From Clostridiales bacterium (GTDB lineage Bacteria; Bacillota; Clostridia; Christensenellales; UBA1242): a DNA stretch of 64,000 nucleotides. Position numbers and translations under genes: made by a program. Shown here one piece after another: positions 16,872 to 26,003 of the stretch; within the stretch, counting starts at the first letter, position 1; each line of letters begins with the position of its first letter. Below the pieces are notes generated by a model. The model worked only from the letters and a program-made list of their open reading frames with translations, had not been told where the DNA came from and did not search any database. The stretch covers positions 199,365 to 263,364 of the forward strand of contig SVHX01000001.1 in assembly GCA_015055665.1 (NCBI GenBank), in the 5' to 3' direction.

Positions 16872-19535
16872 ATGAAAAAGTTTTGGCTATCACTATGTTT
16901 AATAATGTTATGTGCCTTATTAGCTCCGGCTAGTAGTTTTTCTGTGCTCGCAGAGGACTCGGACAACCAACAACCAACTATCAATACATTATATCCTAAA
17001 GATGTATTAGATTATCAGAATCTAGATAATATCACTAATACCGCAATTAGCTCAGATCATATTGCGTATTCAACCAATACTAACTCGCTACATATTATTA
17101 ACCGCATATCAAAATATCATATTGCAACTAGCCAATTTACAGACATCCTTGACTTTAAGTTCATATCTAATAATTTACTTCTGCTTATCAACTTTGATGA
17201 AACTAGCAAGAAAGGAAATGTTTATGTAGTAGAAATTATAGATAACAACGTTAACGTATCAACAATCAGCACAATCAACATTACTAACCTTGTTGTAGCA
17301 GATATATATAATCATGATAATTCTATTTACTTTGGAATTATCAAATCACAGACATCAGATAATAATATATTTGAACTTCACGAACTTAGCATTAATAATA
17401 ACATTGTTACAGCACAGAGAATAGACACTTTCCCTAATGCATTACTAAATTCTGCAACACACCTAATCCTTTCGGAAGACAAACACTACGTTATATTTGA
17501 GAATAACAACGACAATCCTCGAATTCTTACAAGAGATTATGGGGACGACTCCACTTCTCCACAAACGACCAGTTTTGCGGATAACGTTAGTATCGCCGAA
17601 CTATATGTTTATGATGACAAAGAATATATTATCGCATTTACTAAAGAAAATTTATACCTAATCGATACAATAGACACGACTACAACTATTACCTCTCTAG
17701 ACAAACTTGATTTAATCGACATAGATGTCATTGATAGTTCGCTTATAATTTCGAATCCTACAGTACCACATGATGAACTATTGGTTGCTGACCCAAAGAA
17801 TAAGAGCATCTCTACTATCGACATTGATATTACCTCCGATCAAATCGCTCTAGAATTAGGTAATGTACTTATTTCTAGTGCACACTCAGCACTAGGAAGA
17901 TTTAATAATGTTAGTAATATAATTGTCCAAGGATCTCGTATTATTATATCGGATTCCAATAACGACCGTATTCAGATTATCGACAACAAATATGATTGTC
18001 AAGAAATACCAGTGCTACCTGTTGATAGCAATATCCACGCAGTATTACTCGATAGTCATCAAAATATGTTCTTTAACCTAACCCGTCCAGGAACAAGTAC
18101 TTCCACAATCTATAAGTACAACTATAATTCGGATGTCAATGGATACACAGATACCGACACTCCTGCAGCAACATATTCAACTTGCCAATCAGCCGATCTA
18201 GGCTTGGTAAGCGACATGACAATTACCGACAAAGACGAACTATTCGTACTGGACGAAACCAACAATCAATTGCTATCACTTAATAATACAGGACTACAAT
18301 TAGCATATACTTTCAATCAAGATATTTTAAGCTCTGCGGAAATCGAGTATATTAGAGGACTTAATATGCTAACAGTGCTCAATGATGGCAACCTACTTTT
18401 GCTCAGTATCGATAATATAACCAAAGAAATCAACCCACTAGTCGATCAATGGTCCGACATTAATTACAATAGCATTACTGCTGGAGTTATAGATATCTTA
18501 GCCCTAGCAGATAACAAAATTGTTCAAATATCAATTGAAAACAACAAACTGCTATTAACCAATAACTCTATAACCAATAATATTTTTTCGGATTTTAGCA
18601 CAATTACATACGACAACAATAGCGGTATAATGTACGCATTTAATAGCAACAATCAATCAATTAATTTCTTTGATTGTGAGCTTTCATATGACGCACTTGT
18701 TTTTGACGAAATTACTTCAGACACCCTTACTAGTGCCAATCATCAGCCTCTTGCAATTGAAATTATTAATGATGGTATTATCTACGAACAACCATATAAT
18801 ATAGGTAACAAATTTGTAGGAATTACCCAATGTATTGCAATAGAAACCTCTAGCAATCAATACGAATTCGATAATTACTACCGAGTATTATTTAATTATA
18901 ATGGAGAACTTGCTTCCGGATTCCTTAGCACTGCTAATGCAAGAATTATCAGTCATAATACCACCCAACAGATCAAAGTAATTACAACCAACCTACAAGT
19001 ACCTGTGTACAAATATCCAACACTTTTAAAACAAAATGATAATGCTTTAATTAATAGCTATCTTGATATCGAAACAAAAATTTATATATCAGTTAACCCC
19101 TTCCCTGTAAGAATAGATGGCAAGTACTTCTATGCATATATCAAAGATGGCAAAGTTGGCTATATATTTAATGCTGATGTTGTAATAGATGATAGCACAC
19201 ACATTGTTAATCTTAATACAAACAACGCTACAATTTCGGCAATAGGACTAGATAAAGTAGACCTATATAGCGAAGATATGACCGAGGTTATAACATCAAT
19301 TAACAACGGCCAAGGAATATATGTCGAGAATTACGACAAGAATTCTGATTACACCCTTGTTATATACAAAGACGAGAATCTAAAAACATACAAAGGCTAT
19401 ATCAAGACCGACTATATCAAGATGGACAAAATTGATAATACAACAATGGTACTAATACTAATTATAGTGTTATCCGTACTAATTCTAGTAATAATAACAA
19501 GTACATACTTTATTATTCGAAGGAAAAAATCATAA
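16872..19535 (+). CDS. Large secreted beta-propeller protein with C-terminal SH3-like modules and membrane anchor
   Basis: An 887-residue protein with a signal peptide (MKKFWLSLCLIMLCALLAPA, cleavage probably near SVLAED at about residue 28). A long propeller-like region, about residues 60-640, has repeated units such as IIDNNVNVST, IAELYVYDDKEYIIAFT, DRIQIIDNKYD and ELFVLDETNNQLLSL; the last two have the NHL/YVTN feel. Two SH3-like modules follow (around 705-770 with VPVYKYPTLL and GKVGYIFNADVVID, and 785-845). A membrane helix (about 858-880) ends in RRKKS. The architecture mirrors the smaller gene at 15236. Probably an extracytoplasmic scaffold facing the wall. No enzyme motif is seen. Confidence 0.7.
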   Translation: MKKFWLSLCLIMLCALLAPASSFSVLAEDSDNQQPTINTLYPKDVLDYQNLDNITNTAISSDHIAYSTNTNSLHIINRISKYHIATSQFTDILDFKFISNNLLLLINFDETSKKGNVYVVEIIDNNVNVSTISTINITNLVVADIYNHDNSIYFGIIKSQTSDNNIFELHELSINNNIVTAQRIDTFPNALLNSATHLILSEDKHYVIFENNNDNPRILTRDYGDDSTSPQTTSFADNVSIAELYVYDDKEYIIAFTKENLYLIDTIDTTTTITSLDKLDLIDIDVIDSSLIISNPTVPHDELLVADPKNKSISTIDIDITSDQIALELGNVLISSAHSALGRFNNVSNIIVQGSRIIISDSNNDRIQIIDNKYDCQEIPVLPVDSNIHAVLLDSHQNMFFNLTRPGTSTSTIYKYNYNSDVNGYTDTDTPAATYSTCQSADLGLVSDMTITDKDELFVLDETNNQLLSLNNTGLQLAYTFNQDILSSAEIEYIRGLNMLTVLNDGNLLLLSIDNITKEINPLVDQWSDINYNSITAGVIDILALADNKIVQISIENNKLLLTNNSITNNIFSDFSTITYDNNSGIMYAFNSNNQSINFFDCELSYDALVFDEITSDTLTSANHQPLAIEIINDGIIYEQPYNIGNKFVGITQCIAIETSSNQYEFDNYYRVLFNYNGELASGFLSTANARIISHNTTQQIKVITTNLQVPVYKYPTLLKQNDNALINSYLDIETKIYISVNPFPVRIDGKYFYAYIKDGKVGYIFNADVVIDDSTHIVNLNTNNATISAIGLDKVDLYSEDMTEVITSINNGQGIYVENYDKNSDYTLVIYKDENLKTYKGYIKTDYIKMDKIDNTTMVLILIIVLSVLILVIITSTYFIIRRKKS

Positions 19536-19536
19536 T

Positions 19537-19580
19537 AAAAAAAGCACTTAACAATATGTTAATCATTAAGTGCTTTTTTT
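19537..19580. terminator. Bidirectional terminator, partly inside a coding 3' end
   Basis: Perfect 15-base arms (AAAAAAAGCACTTAA at 19537-19551, TTAAGTGCTTTTTTT at 19566-19580) with a 14-base loop. It ends both the plus-strand propeller gene and the minus-strand DUF3592 gene, whose last codons are encoded by the right arm. Confidence 0.85.
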
Positions 19581-20026
19581 ATTGATTTATTATTACCTTG
19601 AGTTCTTTGAAATGATACATATATCATAATATACACAATCATTAACCCTATTGTTAACGCTCCAAATATTCCACATAGTATTGGCAAAATAATACGCTTA
19701 CTATCAAACTCAGATATTATATTGATAGGATTATTCTTATCATAGCAAATCTTAACACTATCCCCAATGTCATACTTGGATTCGTTATCAGAAACCACAT
19801 TATATTCAATCATATCTATCTTAAATTGAAATACATCTCTTTGCTTGCCATCAACTTCTCTGTGTTCAACTACTTCGGAATTGATATACTCATAATCCTT
19901 AAATGCTGTATTATAATTAACTGTCCAGAATATCGTATAACCAACCATGGCTATCAGTATAACAAACATGACAACAACAATCAATCTTAGTTGTTTTATT
20001 CGTAACGACCTCACTTCATCTTGCAC
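19559..20026 (-). CDS. DUF3592-domain membrane protein
   Basis: A 155-residue protein. It has an N-terminal membrane helix (about residues 13-34), an extracytoplasmic beta domain containing the DUF3592 signature YDIGDSVKICYDKNNP near residues 84-99, and a second helix (about 113-137). The family is common in Bacillota and has no established function. A short leader and the ribosome binding site GGAGATAG precede the ATG. Convergent with the propeller gene, sharing the terminator. Unlikely to be part of the ssb operon because 83 bases separate them. Confidence 0.75.
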   Translation of the reverse strand: MQDEVRSLRIKQLRLIVVVMFVILIAMVGYTIFWTVNYNTAFKDYEYINSEVVEHREVDGKQRDVFQFKIDMIEYNVVSDNESKYDIGDSVKICYDKNNPINIISEFDSKRIILPILCGIFGALTIGLMIVYIMIYVSFQRTQGNNKSIKKALND

Positions 20027-20109
20027 TAGTATCTATCTCCATTAATAACTATTATATACAATTGTACCACACAAGACATATTTTATCCAATCATTAATTA
20101 ACAATTTAA

Positions 20110-20787
20110 TTATCTAACATAATAATTTTCCATCTCTCCAGCAGATGTCATTATAGTATCTACACCAAGATCTTCCTTAATGAGTTCAATTTTGTTAAGA
20201 CTAACTTCATACGCTATCCTAGTTACAACCTCATCTCCGACCTTTTTCTGATACTCTCTACTCTGTATTCTACCAGAAACAGACACCTTATCCCCTACTG
20301 CAAAATCGCGTACAAACCTTGCATTTCGCCCCCACGCAATACAAGGTAGATAATCGCTCTTATTATAGCTCCTATTAACAGCAAGAAGAACATCTGTTAT
20401 TTCTCTATTAAACGGTGTAGTTCGGTACACAGGCTCTTTGCAGACATACCCCACTATCTCAATCATGTTAGGATTATCCGACTCGTTATACGGCATAACT
20501 TCACGCAAGAATACCGTCAAAAGCAACTTACTCTTTCCATCCTCTAATTTGTTGTAACTCCTAAATTGACCACTACCAGATAATTTGCTTCCAACTTTGA
20601 TATCGCTCATAGACATAAGTCTTTCACTTATCGTTACAGGAATAATATCATAAGCAACAGATAACCTACCCACTTTTAGATCAAATTCATAAAACCCCTC
20701 GTTGTACACCTCATGACTAAACTTAGGCTCAGATACTACCTCTCCCGAAATGTAAACCTTATTATTGTTAATTAAATTGTAATTCAT
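20110..20787 (-). CDS. SSB-like protein with two OB folds
   Basis: The longest frame starts at 20832 and overlaps the upstream gene. The ATG at 20787 (MNYNLINNNKVYISGE) is preferred because AAGGAAAAG precedes it at proper distance and the OB fold begins right after. The 225-residue product has two single-stranded-DNA-binding-like OB domains. The first covers about residues 7-95. The second begins NMIEIVGYVCKEPVYRTTPF, with the SSB-typical IPCIAWG-type strand (YLPCIAWGRNARFV) and GDKVSVSGRIQSREYQ. There is no acidic C-terminal tail of the canonical SSB type, so it is likely an accessory or PriB-like variant. A housekeeping ssb is expected elsewhere. Confidence 0.7.
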   Translation of the reverse strand: MNYNLINNNKVYISGEVVSEPKFSHEVYNEGFYEFDLKVGRLSVAYDIIPVTISERLMSMSDIKVGSKLSGSGQFRSYNKLEDGKSKLLLTVFLREVMPYNESDNPNMIEIVGYVCKEPVYRTTPFNREITDVLLAVNRSYNKSDYLPCIAWGRNARFVRDFAVGDKVSVSGRIQSREYQKKVGDEVVTRIAYEVSLNKIELIKEDLGVDTIMTSAGEMENYYVR

Positions 20788-20809
20788 AGCTCTTTTCCTT
20801 TTTTCATTT

Positions 20810-21574
20810 TTAATTTTTTCTTTGTACACCAAGATTATCTATATAATAATCGTCTTCAATTATTAGATCTCCAACAGACACAACATCATATCCAGCATTA
20901 ATTAACCTTTCTAGCATTAGCGGAAGAGCCTCTAGCACATGATCCGCGTTGTTATGACAAAGTATTATGCTACCATTTTTTACCCTGCTCATCACACGCT
21001 CACAAATTTCTGTTCCACTTAGCCCCTTCCAATCAAGTGTGTCTACATCCCATTGAATAGTCTTTAACCCCATGCTATCCGTAAGCTTAAGCATCTCGTT
21101 GTTATACGATCCATATGGCGCTCTAAATAATTTAACAGGCTTATTGGTAATTGCTTCAATACTACTAATACTTGTAGTAAGCTCTAACTCCATTTGCTCC
21201 TGACTTAGTTTAACAAAGTCTGGATGTGTATTGCTATGCGTACCAATCTCTATGCCTTGTTCATCAATCTTCTTGACCATATCCGGATAATCTTCTACCC
21301 AGAAGCCAACCATAAAAAATGTCGCTCTAACATCATACTGCTTTAGGATATCAAGTATTCCTTCTGTTTTGTCCGCACCCCATGCAGTGTCAAAGGATAT
21401 TGCAACCTTCTTCTCATCTGATTCGACACTGTATATTGGTACAAGCCTTGGAGCAGTGCCAAAGAATACACTTGCACTAGCTCCCCCCTCATAAGGAATA
21501 GAAAGTATCACCATACTAATTACGGCAATAACAGCAAGTATTAGCATCTTTTTTTTGATTATTACAAATTTCAT
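20810..21574 (-). CDS. Polysaccharide deacetylase, PdaB-like
   Basis: Start chosen at the ATG 21574 (MKFVIIKKKMLILAVIAV), with GGAG 8 bases upstream; the frame extends to 21643 without a site. The 254-residue protein has an N-terminal signal anchor (residues 8-28) and a NodB carbohydrate-esterase-4 domain. Catalytic motifs are ISFDTAWG (motif 1, Asp), THSNTHPD (motif 2, His pair), RAPYGSYN (motif 3), DVDTLDWKG (motif 4) and IILCHN (motif 5). The FDTAWGADKT wording is that of PdaB and sporulation-linked deacetylases, which act on peptidoglycan outside the membrane. It lies upstream of the SSB-like gene with a gap of 22 bases. No spore-specific promoter was identified. Confidence 0.85.
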   Translation of the reverse strand: MKFVIIKKKMLILAVIAVISMVILSIPYEGGASASVFFGTAPRLVPIYSVESDEKKVAISFDTAWGADKTEGILDILKQYDVRATFFMVGFWVEDYPDMVKKIDEQGIEIGTHSNTHPDFVKLSQEQMELELTTSISSIEAITNKPVKLFRAPYGSYNNEMLKLTDSMGLKTIQWDVDTLDWKGLSGTEICERVMSRVKNGSIILCHNNADHVLEALPLMLERLINAGYDVVSVGDLIIEDDYYIDNLGVQRKN

Positions 21575-21770
21575 CTTGTACTCCAATATTATAGATTTTT
21601 TATTGATAATTTCTAATCTAATTTCAGTTTGAAAAAGCACCAATTAAGGCATCATTTGTCGAAAGATTAATAATGCCCGCGAAGAAAATCTTTTCCATCC
21701 ACTCTTACCAATTATGTTATGCTCTAACACTCTAAAGTATGACTCTAGCAATAAAGCAACTAGAAAAAAG

Positions 21771-21802
21771 AAACCCACATAGTATCTAACTTTGTGGATT
21801 TC
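21771..21802 (-). terminator. Terminator of the MoxR-VWA operon
   Basis: Minus-strand hairpin CCACAAAGTTAGATACTATGTGG-type stem (arms AAATCCACA and TGTGGGTTT with A/G wobble) followed by TTTCTTTTTTC. It starts 11 bases after the stop of the metallopeptidase gene. Confidence 0.65.
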
Positions 21803-21812
21803 AAATTATAGT

Positions 21813-23318
21813 TTACATATCCATATCAAGAGTATCGCAATTTATCTGCTCAGGACTTATATAAATGACCTTACCATTATCTGGCTTGAAGTTAGGATTA
21901 CCCCAGCTTATCCATAGTATATCACTACGCTTATCTTGGATTTGTGCATCCCCACCATCATCACCATCAGTAAAGCATATTTTATTTATATACCTACCTT
22001 TGCTAAAGGCTTTGCTCGCAGCATCAAAGTTCGTGCCTCCGCCCATAGGGAACGAGAGATTATCAATATCAGACACCTTTTTGATCTCAATCCAGCCATT
22101 AAAATTATTAGCAAAAGTACCAATCTTAAGCTTAGCATCTTTGGAGAACACCTTAATTTTTAGTTGTCTTAAGAATCGCTTAAGCAGATCTATACTTACC
22201 GATCCGCTCACATCAAGAATTACCTCAACTTCAGCTCTTCCCTCATATTCCATTTCTTCAATTCGCTTAGCGTAATTATTATACCTGCCAGACAGCCTAT
22301 ATCCCCATACCAATTCGGTCTTGGAGAAGTATTTGCTAAGTATTCTTGTCCAATTAACAACTGCTTTGTCGGCATCTCCAATATCAGTAATTGGAGTATC
22401 TCGACCAGCAGTGTCGCCTTGCCCATAAGACGACTTTTTAGATTGAATTTTGTCTATAATATCTTGTGCACGCTTAGTTCTTTCATCTTTAATTTTGCGG
22501 AAGACTTCCTGTTCATCAACTTCCTTTTTGTCTTCCTCCGCTTCCTTCTTGGATTTTTTAGGGCTTGAATCCTTTTCTTTGATATAATCTTCCCACATTG
22601 CATGATCATCATGACCTACAAAGTTCTCGTTTTCGCTCTCAGAACCTTCCTCTGCAGAATTACCACCGGCAGTATCATCAATATCCCCACTGCCGTTGCC
22701 ACTATCTGGATCAGAGAATTCACTTTCAGCCGAATCTTCCGATTCGCTATTGTTATTATTGCTCCCGCCGGTATTATTATTGCTTGCTGCCTCCATGTTG
22801 TCAGCATCACTTGCAGATTCTTCCGACTCTGCACCTTGTTGCTCGCCTCCAGTAGCATTACTAGACTTCTTACCTCTCTTTTGAGGGCTCTCTTCTTGTT
22901 CTTTTTTCTTTTTCTTGGCTAGCAATTGCTCATATAGTTCCTCGGCATTATATTGCAAAGCACCTTCCATGTCGACAACACCAGCAGGAAGAGGCAACCC
23001 ATCTGCTTTGAGCAATTGATTAATTACCGCATCTGTAGCAACGTTCCACAATTTTGCTTGCTTGCCCTTGCTTCGATATAAGTGATTAAGTGCTATATGT
23101 GCTATTTCGTGTGCAGCTACAAATACTTGTTCATCTTCGCTAAGCGTGGACATATAATTACCATTAAAGTATATTGTCTTACCATCAGTTGCAGCAGTCT
23201 TAACACTGTGTCCATACCCCACCACTTCATAATTAACCTTAGCTATTACCGAGCCAAAACTGTCGTATTTACGCAACAACCTCTTCTTTAACGCTTCAAT
23301 ATCTAGTTTGTATTCCAT
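21813..23318 (-). CDS. VWA-like / DUF2201 putative metallopeptidase
   Basis: A 501-residue protein with two ends and a flexible middle. The N-terminal domain carries a zinc-metalloprotease helix, HEIAH at residues 70-74, and the family's NVATDAVINQLL. A low-complexity acidic, Ser/Asn/Gly-rich linker spans about residues 135-245. The C-terminal von Willebrand A-like domain has a complete MIDAS set: DVSGSVS, GGGTNF and FTDGDDGG. The DUF2201 family is usually encoded next to a MoxR-type ATPase, exactly as here. The ATPase would remodel or load a substrate or metal for this partner. Substrate unknown. A 6-base overlap-free spacing of 8 bases separates it from the small middle gene. Confidence 0.8.
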   Translation of the reverse strand: MEYKLDIEALKKRLLRKYDSFGSVIAKVNYEVVGYGHSVKTAATDGKTIYFNGNYMSTLSEDEQVFVAAHEIAHIALNHLYRSKGKQAKLWNVATDAVINQLLKADGLPLPAGVVDMEGALQYNAEELYEQLLAKKKKKEQEESPQKRGKKSSNATGGEQQGAESEESASDADNMEAASNNNTGGSNNNNSESEDSAESEFSDPDSGNGSGDIDDTAGGNSAEEGSESENENFVGHDDHAMWEDYIKEKDSSPKKSKKEAEEDKKEVDEQEVFRKIKDERTKRAQDIIDKIQSKKSSYGQGDTAGRDTPITDIGDADKAVVNWTRILSKYFSKTELVWGYRLSGRYNNYAKRIEEMEYEGRAEVEVILDVSGSVSIDLLKRFLRQLKIKVFSKDAKLKIGTFANNFNGWIEIKKVSDIDNLSFPMGGGTNFDAASKAFSKGRYINKICFTDGDDGGDAQIQDKRSDILWISWGNPNFKPDNGKVIYISPEQINCDTLDMDM

Positions 23319-23326
23319 GGCTCACC

Positions 23327-23716
23327 TTACTTAATTACCATACATAGACTAGCGATATTCTTAGAAACTCTATCTAATCTATCTACAGTGAGGATTATTG
23401 TGCAACCACTTGGAAGAGGCACATTGCTAATTTCTTTGTACTTAATAATTTCATAAAACTTCTCTTGATAAGGCTCATATACCTTGTCAATGCCATCAAT
23501 TACTATTTGCTTACTACTCTTACCTCTAGATATATCATCAAACCATTTAGGAGCAACAAGCCCTTTGGCGGTATTAACTATACCCAATTCCTTGGTATCT
23601 ATATCACCAGCAAGTACTGTAGATTCACCCAACAATTCCAAAGGAACGCCAACAACTATTACAGGTGCAATGTTAGAAAGTGTAAGAATTTCCTCTATTT
23701 TGTCTGCTAGTTTCAT
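23327..23716 (-). CDS. Small AAA-like protein without a P-loop (unknown)
   Basis: A 129-residue protein between the MoxR ATPase (gap 3 bases) and the metallopeptidase (gap 8). It opens MKLADKIEEILTL and contains KQIVIDGIDKV, which reads like a Walker B strand. LPSGCTIILTVDRLD follows and reads like a sensor-1 strand with the turn typical of MoxR proteins. No GxxGxGK[ST] is present; its place is taken by VVGVPLELLG. It is probably a pseudo-ATPase subunit or adaptor of the complex rather than a broken gene, since the frame is complete and tightly coupled. This is my reading, not a recognised family. Confidence 0.55.
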   Translation of the reverse strand: MKLADKIEEILTLSNIAPVIVVGVPLELLGESTVLAGDIDTKELGIVNTAKGLVAPKWFDDISRGKSSKQIVIDGIDKVYEPYQEKFYEIIKYKEISNVPLPSGCTIILTVDRLDRVSKNIASLCMVIK

Positions 23717-23719
23717 ATA

Positions 23720-25867
23720 CTACGCCTCCATGCTACTGTTAAGGTCAGCAAGAATTAACGCTCTCTCAGGATCGTTTCGTATCCACATAAGATCAAACAC
23801 CGAACGCAACTCTCCCCCAAAACACTGTGATATAACATTACGAATCTTAGGTAAATTATCCTCATCTACAAGACTCAAATTAAGAAGCGAAGAGTATTTC
23901 TCAGATAGACTCATTAACATAAGCTTGTCTGCACTAAAACTATCATTAAGGATATCTTCAACGGTCAACTGAGCAGTCTTAACAAACGAAACAAAGTCCT
24001 TGGTTAACTCTTCTCCAATACATGGCTTAAGCGAATAAGGATTATTAGTTGAATACAATACATTGCTCGCCATCTCCCACTTACGAGGATCAGTAACAAT
24101 GCTAGGATTATCTTCGTCAAGTGGTTGATTAAGCACATCTTTGCCTCTACTCTTAACATATGCTAGTAACGCAGGATGAATCTTAGCTCTTTTTGTCTTA
24201 TCGTCTTTGTTAATACGATTATATACACTAACTTCATTTGTATTAATTGATGTTGCCCAGTCTACCCATCTATCTACATCTACTTCATAATATAGATGTG
24301 CAAATCTTCTAAACAATGCATTAGTTAGAGGATATGCCGCCTTGTTGCCATCTTCTTCGTTACCAGCAGCAATTACAACCGAATTCTCAGGCAACGGCCA
24401 TAATCCATCCTTGCCTTCTCTGTCGTATACAATTGTATATATTAAACTCTGCACTGTAGGACTAACGTTTGTTAGCTCATCTATAAATAATACATGCATC
24501 CTATCTGGCTCTTTCTCACATTTTTCCTTGAGTTTCGTAAACCACAATGGCGGGAAGTACTCGCCAGTTTCTCTATTAAGTATTCCGTCTACTTCTTCGG
24601 ATGGTTGCATTGGTCGCAATGTAAGTCTAACACAAGTCGGATCAATCCTCTCCGCCGTAGCAGATTTACCCACACCACTAGTTCCATGCAAGAACACTGG
24701 GGTTCGCGATTTAACATATTCTGCGAGCAACTCATCATTACTAAGTTCATCAAATACAAACCCAAATGGATTACTATCTTTCTTTGTTTCTACAGTAGGC
24801 CAACTCACTTTTGGCGTACTAGACTCTTCCACCTTATTCTCCGCACCAGCAACCTTCTTGACAATCATCTCAAAATCAAACGCTTCTTTTAAGAAATTGT
24901 AATTACTAAAATCTCCACCTCTAGGAGCTTTAAGAGCAATGTTACCATTAGTAGTTATATTTTCGACATTATATCCATTGAGATATCCTCTGGGCGAACT
25001 ATTCTGCCACAGAGTACTATTTGCATCAAATTCACAAGGGTAAAATGGTAATGTCGCAATTGATTTCACCGTCCTTAGATCCATATAGTTTACTGCATCC
25101 TTACCATTTCGGTTAATACCTGTAGGAAGACTATTCCAATTTCGTATTCTCCATACAATAGGCTCTACCTTAAACCATTGATACTCTCCATTAGTTGGTT
25201 TGCTACCATCTTGATATTTGCTATCTTTATCATAAGCCTCTACCAATACACGAACATACCTCTCTCCCTTATATTCGACCTCGTTGGCAACCATCGGAAC
25301 AAATTCCCCCTTTAGTTTGCCGATATCAGTATTCCTACAAACATAAGTTTTCCCAGTATTCTTAAGATTCTCAAAATTCCGCTCAAACACTGCATTTAAA
25401 GTATCTCCAACATATGTTTGTGGAACATATCCGAAAGTTATAGTATGATTAGTATAATCTATATCCAACTGTCCATCAGCTAAGCGATAATTGTTACTTG
25501 TTAGCTGAGAGGAGTTTTTCGCAATAAGAACTTGTGAAACATCAAGTGCTATTGATGGAGGTAGTGTTATATAATCAACATCACAGTATGACGAGCCAAT
25601 TTCCCCATCTATATCTATAAATTTACAAGATTTATCTGGTCCTGCATCTCGCAACCAATACCTTACCGCACCACTTGCACCTTGCATAGCACCATTAGCT
25701 ACAGCATAATCCGTAGGATACGTTATTCTCGAAAGAATAGGCATAGACTCGACTTCTTTGCTACTATCTAGATAAACATTATCTGTTGTATTACAATTAA
25801 ACTTAATGAATTTCTTTGCTTCATTATTTAATCTCATTGGCATAATATAGCTATTCACTATAGACAT
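23720..25867 (-). CDS. MoxR-type AAA+ ATPase with N-terminal DUF6273-like region
   Basis: The start is taken at the ATG 25867 (MSIVNSYIMPMRLNN), 8 bases after GGGGGAT, not the GTG at 25876. The product has 715 residues. The C-terminal half is a MoxR AAA+ motor with Walker A GTSGVGKS (about residues 395-402), Walker B HVLFIDELTN (about 458-467) and sensor 1 VVIAAGNEEDGN with LTNALFRRF. The N-terminal half, about residues 1-340, is not MoxR. It contains VRYWLRDAGPDKSCKFIDID and EYQWFKVEPIVWRIRNWNSL, followed by STLWQNSSPRGYLNGYN. These read like DUF6273 (a WLR-PG.../W..LR.YLN domain of secreted and regulatory proteins). First gene of the three-gene operon. The fusion is unusual. Confidence 0.75.
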   Translation of the reverse strand: MSIVNSYIMPMRLNNEAKKFIKFNCNTTDNVYLDSSKEVESMPILSRITYPTDYAVANGAMQGASGAVRYWLRDAGPDKSCKFIDIDGEIGSSYCDVDYITLPPSIALDVSQVLIAKNSSQLTSNNYRLADGQLDIDYTNHTITFGYVPQTYVGDTLNAVFERNFENLKNTGKTYVCRNTDIGKLKGEFVPMVANEVEYKGERYVRVLVEAYDKDSKYQDGSKPTNGEYQWFKVEPIVWRIRNWNSLPTGINRNGKDAVNYMDLRTVKSIATLPFYPCEFDANSTLWQNSSPRGYLNGYNVENITTNGNIALKAPRGGDFSNYNFLKEAFDFEMIVKKVAGAENKVEESSTPKVSWPTVETKKDSNPFGFVFDELSNDELLAEYVKSRTPVFLHGTSGVGKSATAERIDPTCVRLTLRPMQPSEEVDGILNRETGEYFPPLWFTKLKEKCEKEPDRMHVLFIDELTNVSPTVQSLIYTIVYDREGKDGLWPLPENSVVIAAGNEEDGNKAAYPLTNALFRRFAHLYYEVDVDRWVDWATSINTNEVSVYNRINKDDKTKRAKIHPALLAYVKSRGKDVLNQPLDEDNPSIVTDPRKWEMASNVLYSTNNPYSLKPCIGEELTKDFVSFVKTAQLTVEDILNDSFSADKLMLMSLSEKYSSLLNLSLVDEDNLPKIRNVISQCFGGELRSVFDLMWIRNDPERALILADLNSSMEA

Positions 25868-25903
25868 AATCACCAATCCCCCAATTAATATATAATTAGA
25901 TAG

Positions 25904-25932
25904 ATTATATCATAATAGACTCCGTATTTCAA
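25904..25932 (-). promoter_or_regulatory. Vegetative-type promoter of the MoxR-VWA operon
   Basis: Minus-strand TTGAAA (25927-25932), 17-base spacer, TATAAT (25904-25909), about 30 bases before the ribosome binding site GGGGGA. It lies between the parC terminator and the operon. Confidence 0.6.
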
Positions 25933-25960
25933 TACCCTTGGCAAAAATTCTTTTGGCAAG

Positions 25961-25992
25961 AAAAAACGCCTAATCATTAATCGATTAAGCGT
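25961..25992 (-). terminator. Terminator downstream of parC
   Basis: Minus-strand stem ACGCTTAATC / GATTAGGCGT (one mismatch per arm) followed by TTTTTTCTTG, starting 11 bases after the parC stop. Confidence 0.75.
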
Positions 25993-26003
25993 CAAATTAA
26001 TTA

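Noticed and set aside
22598..22922. Several overlapping open frames opposite the metallopeptidase linker
   Set aside because: They are shadows of a low-complexity acidic linker on the other strand and lack ribosome binding sites and plausible protein composition.
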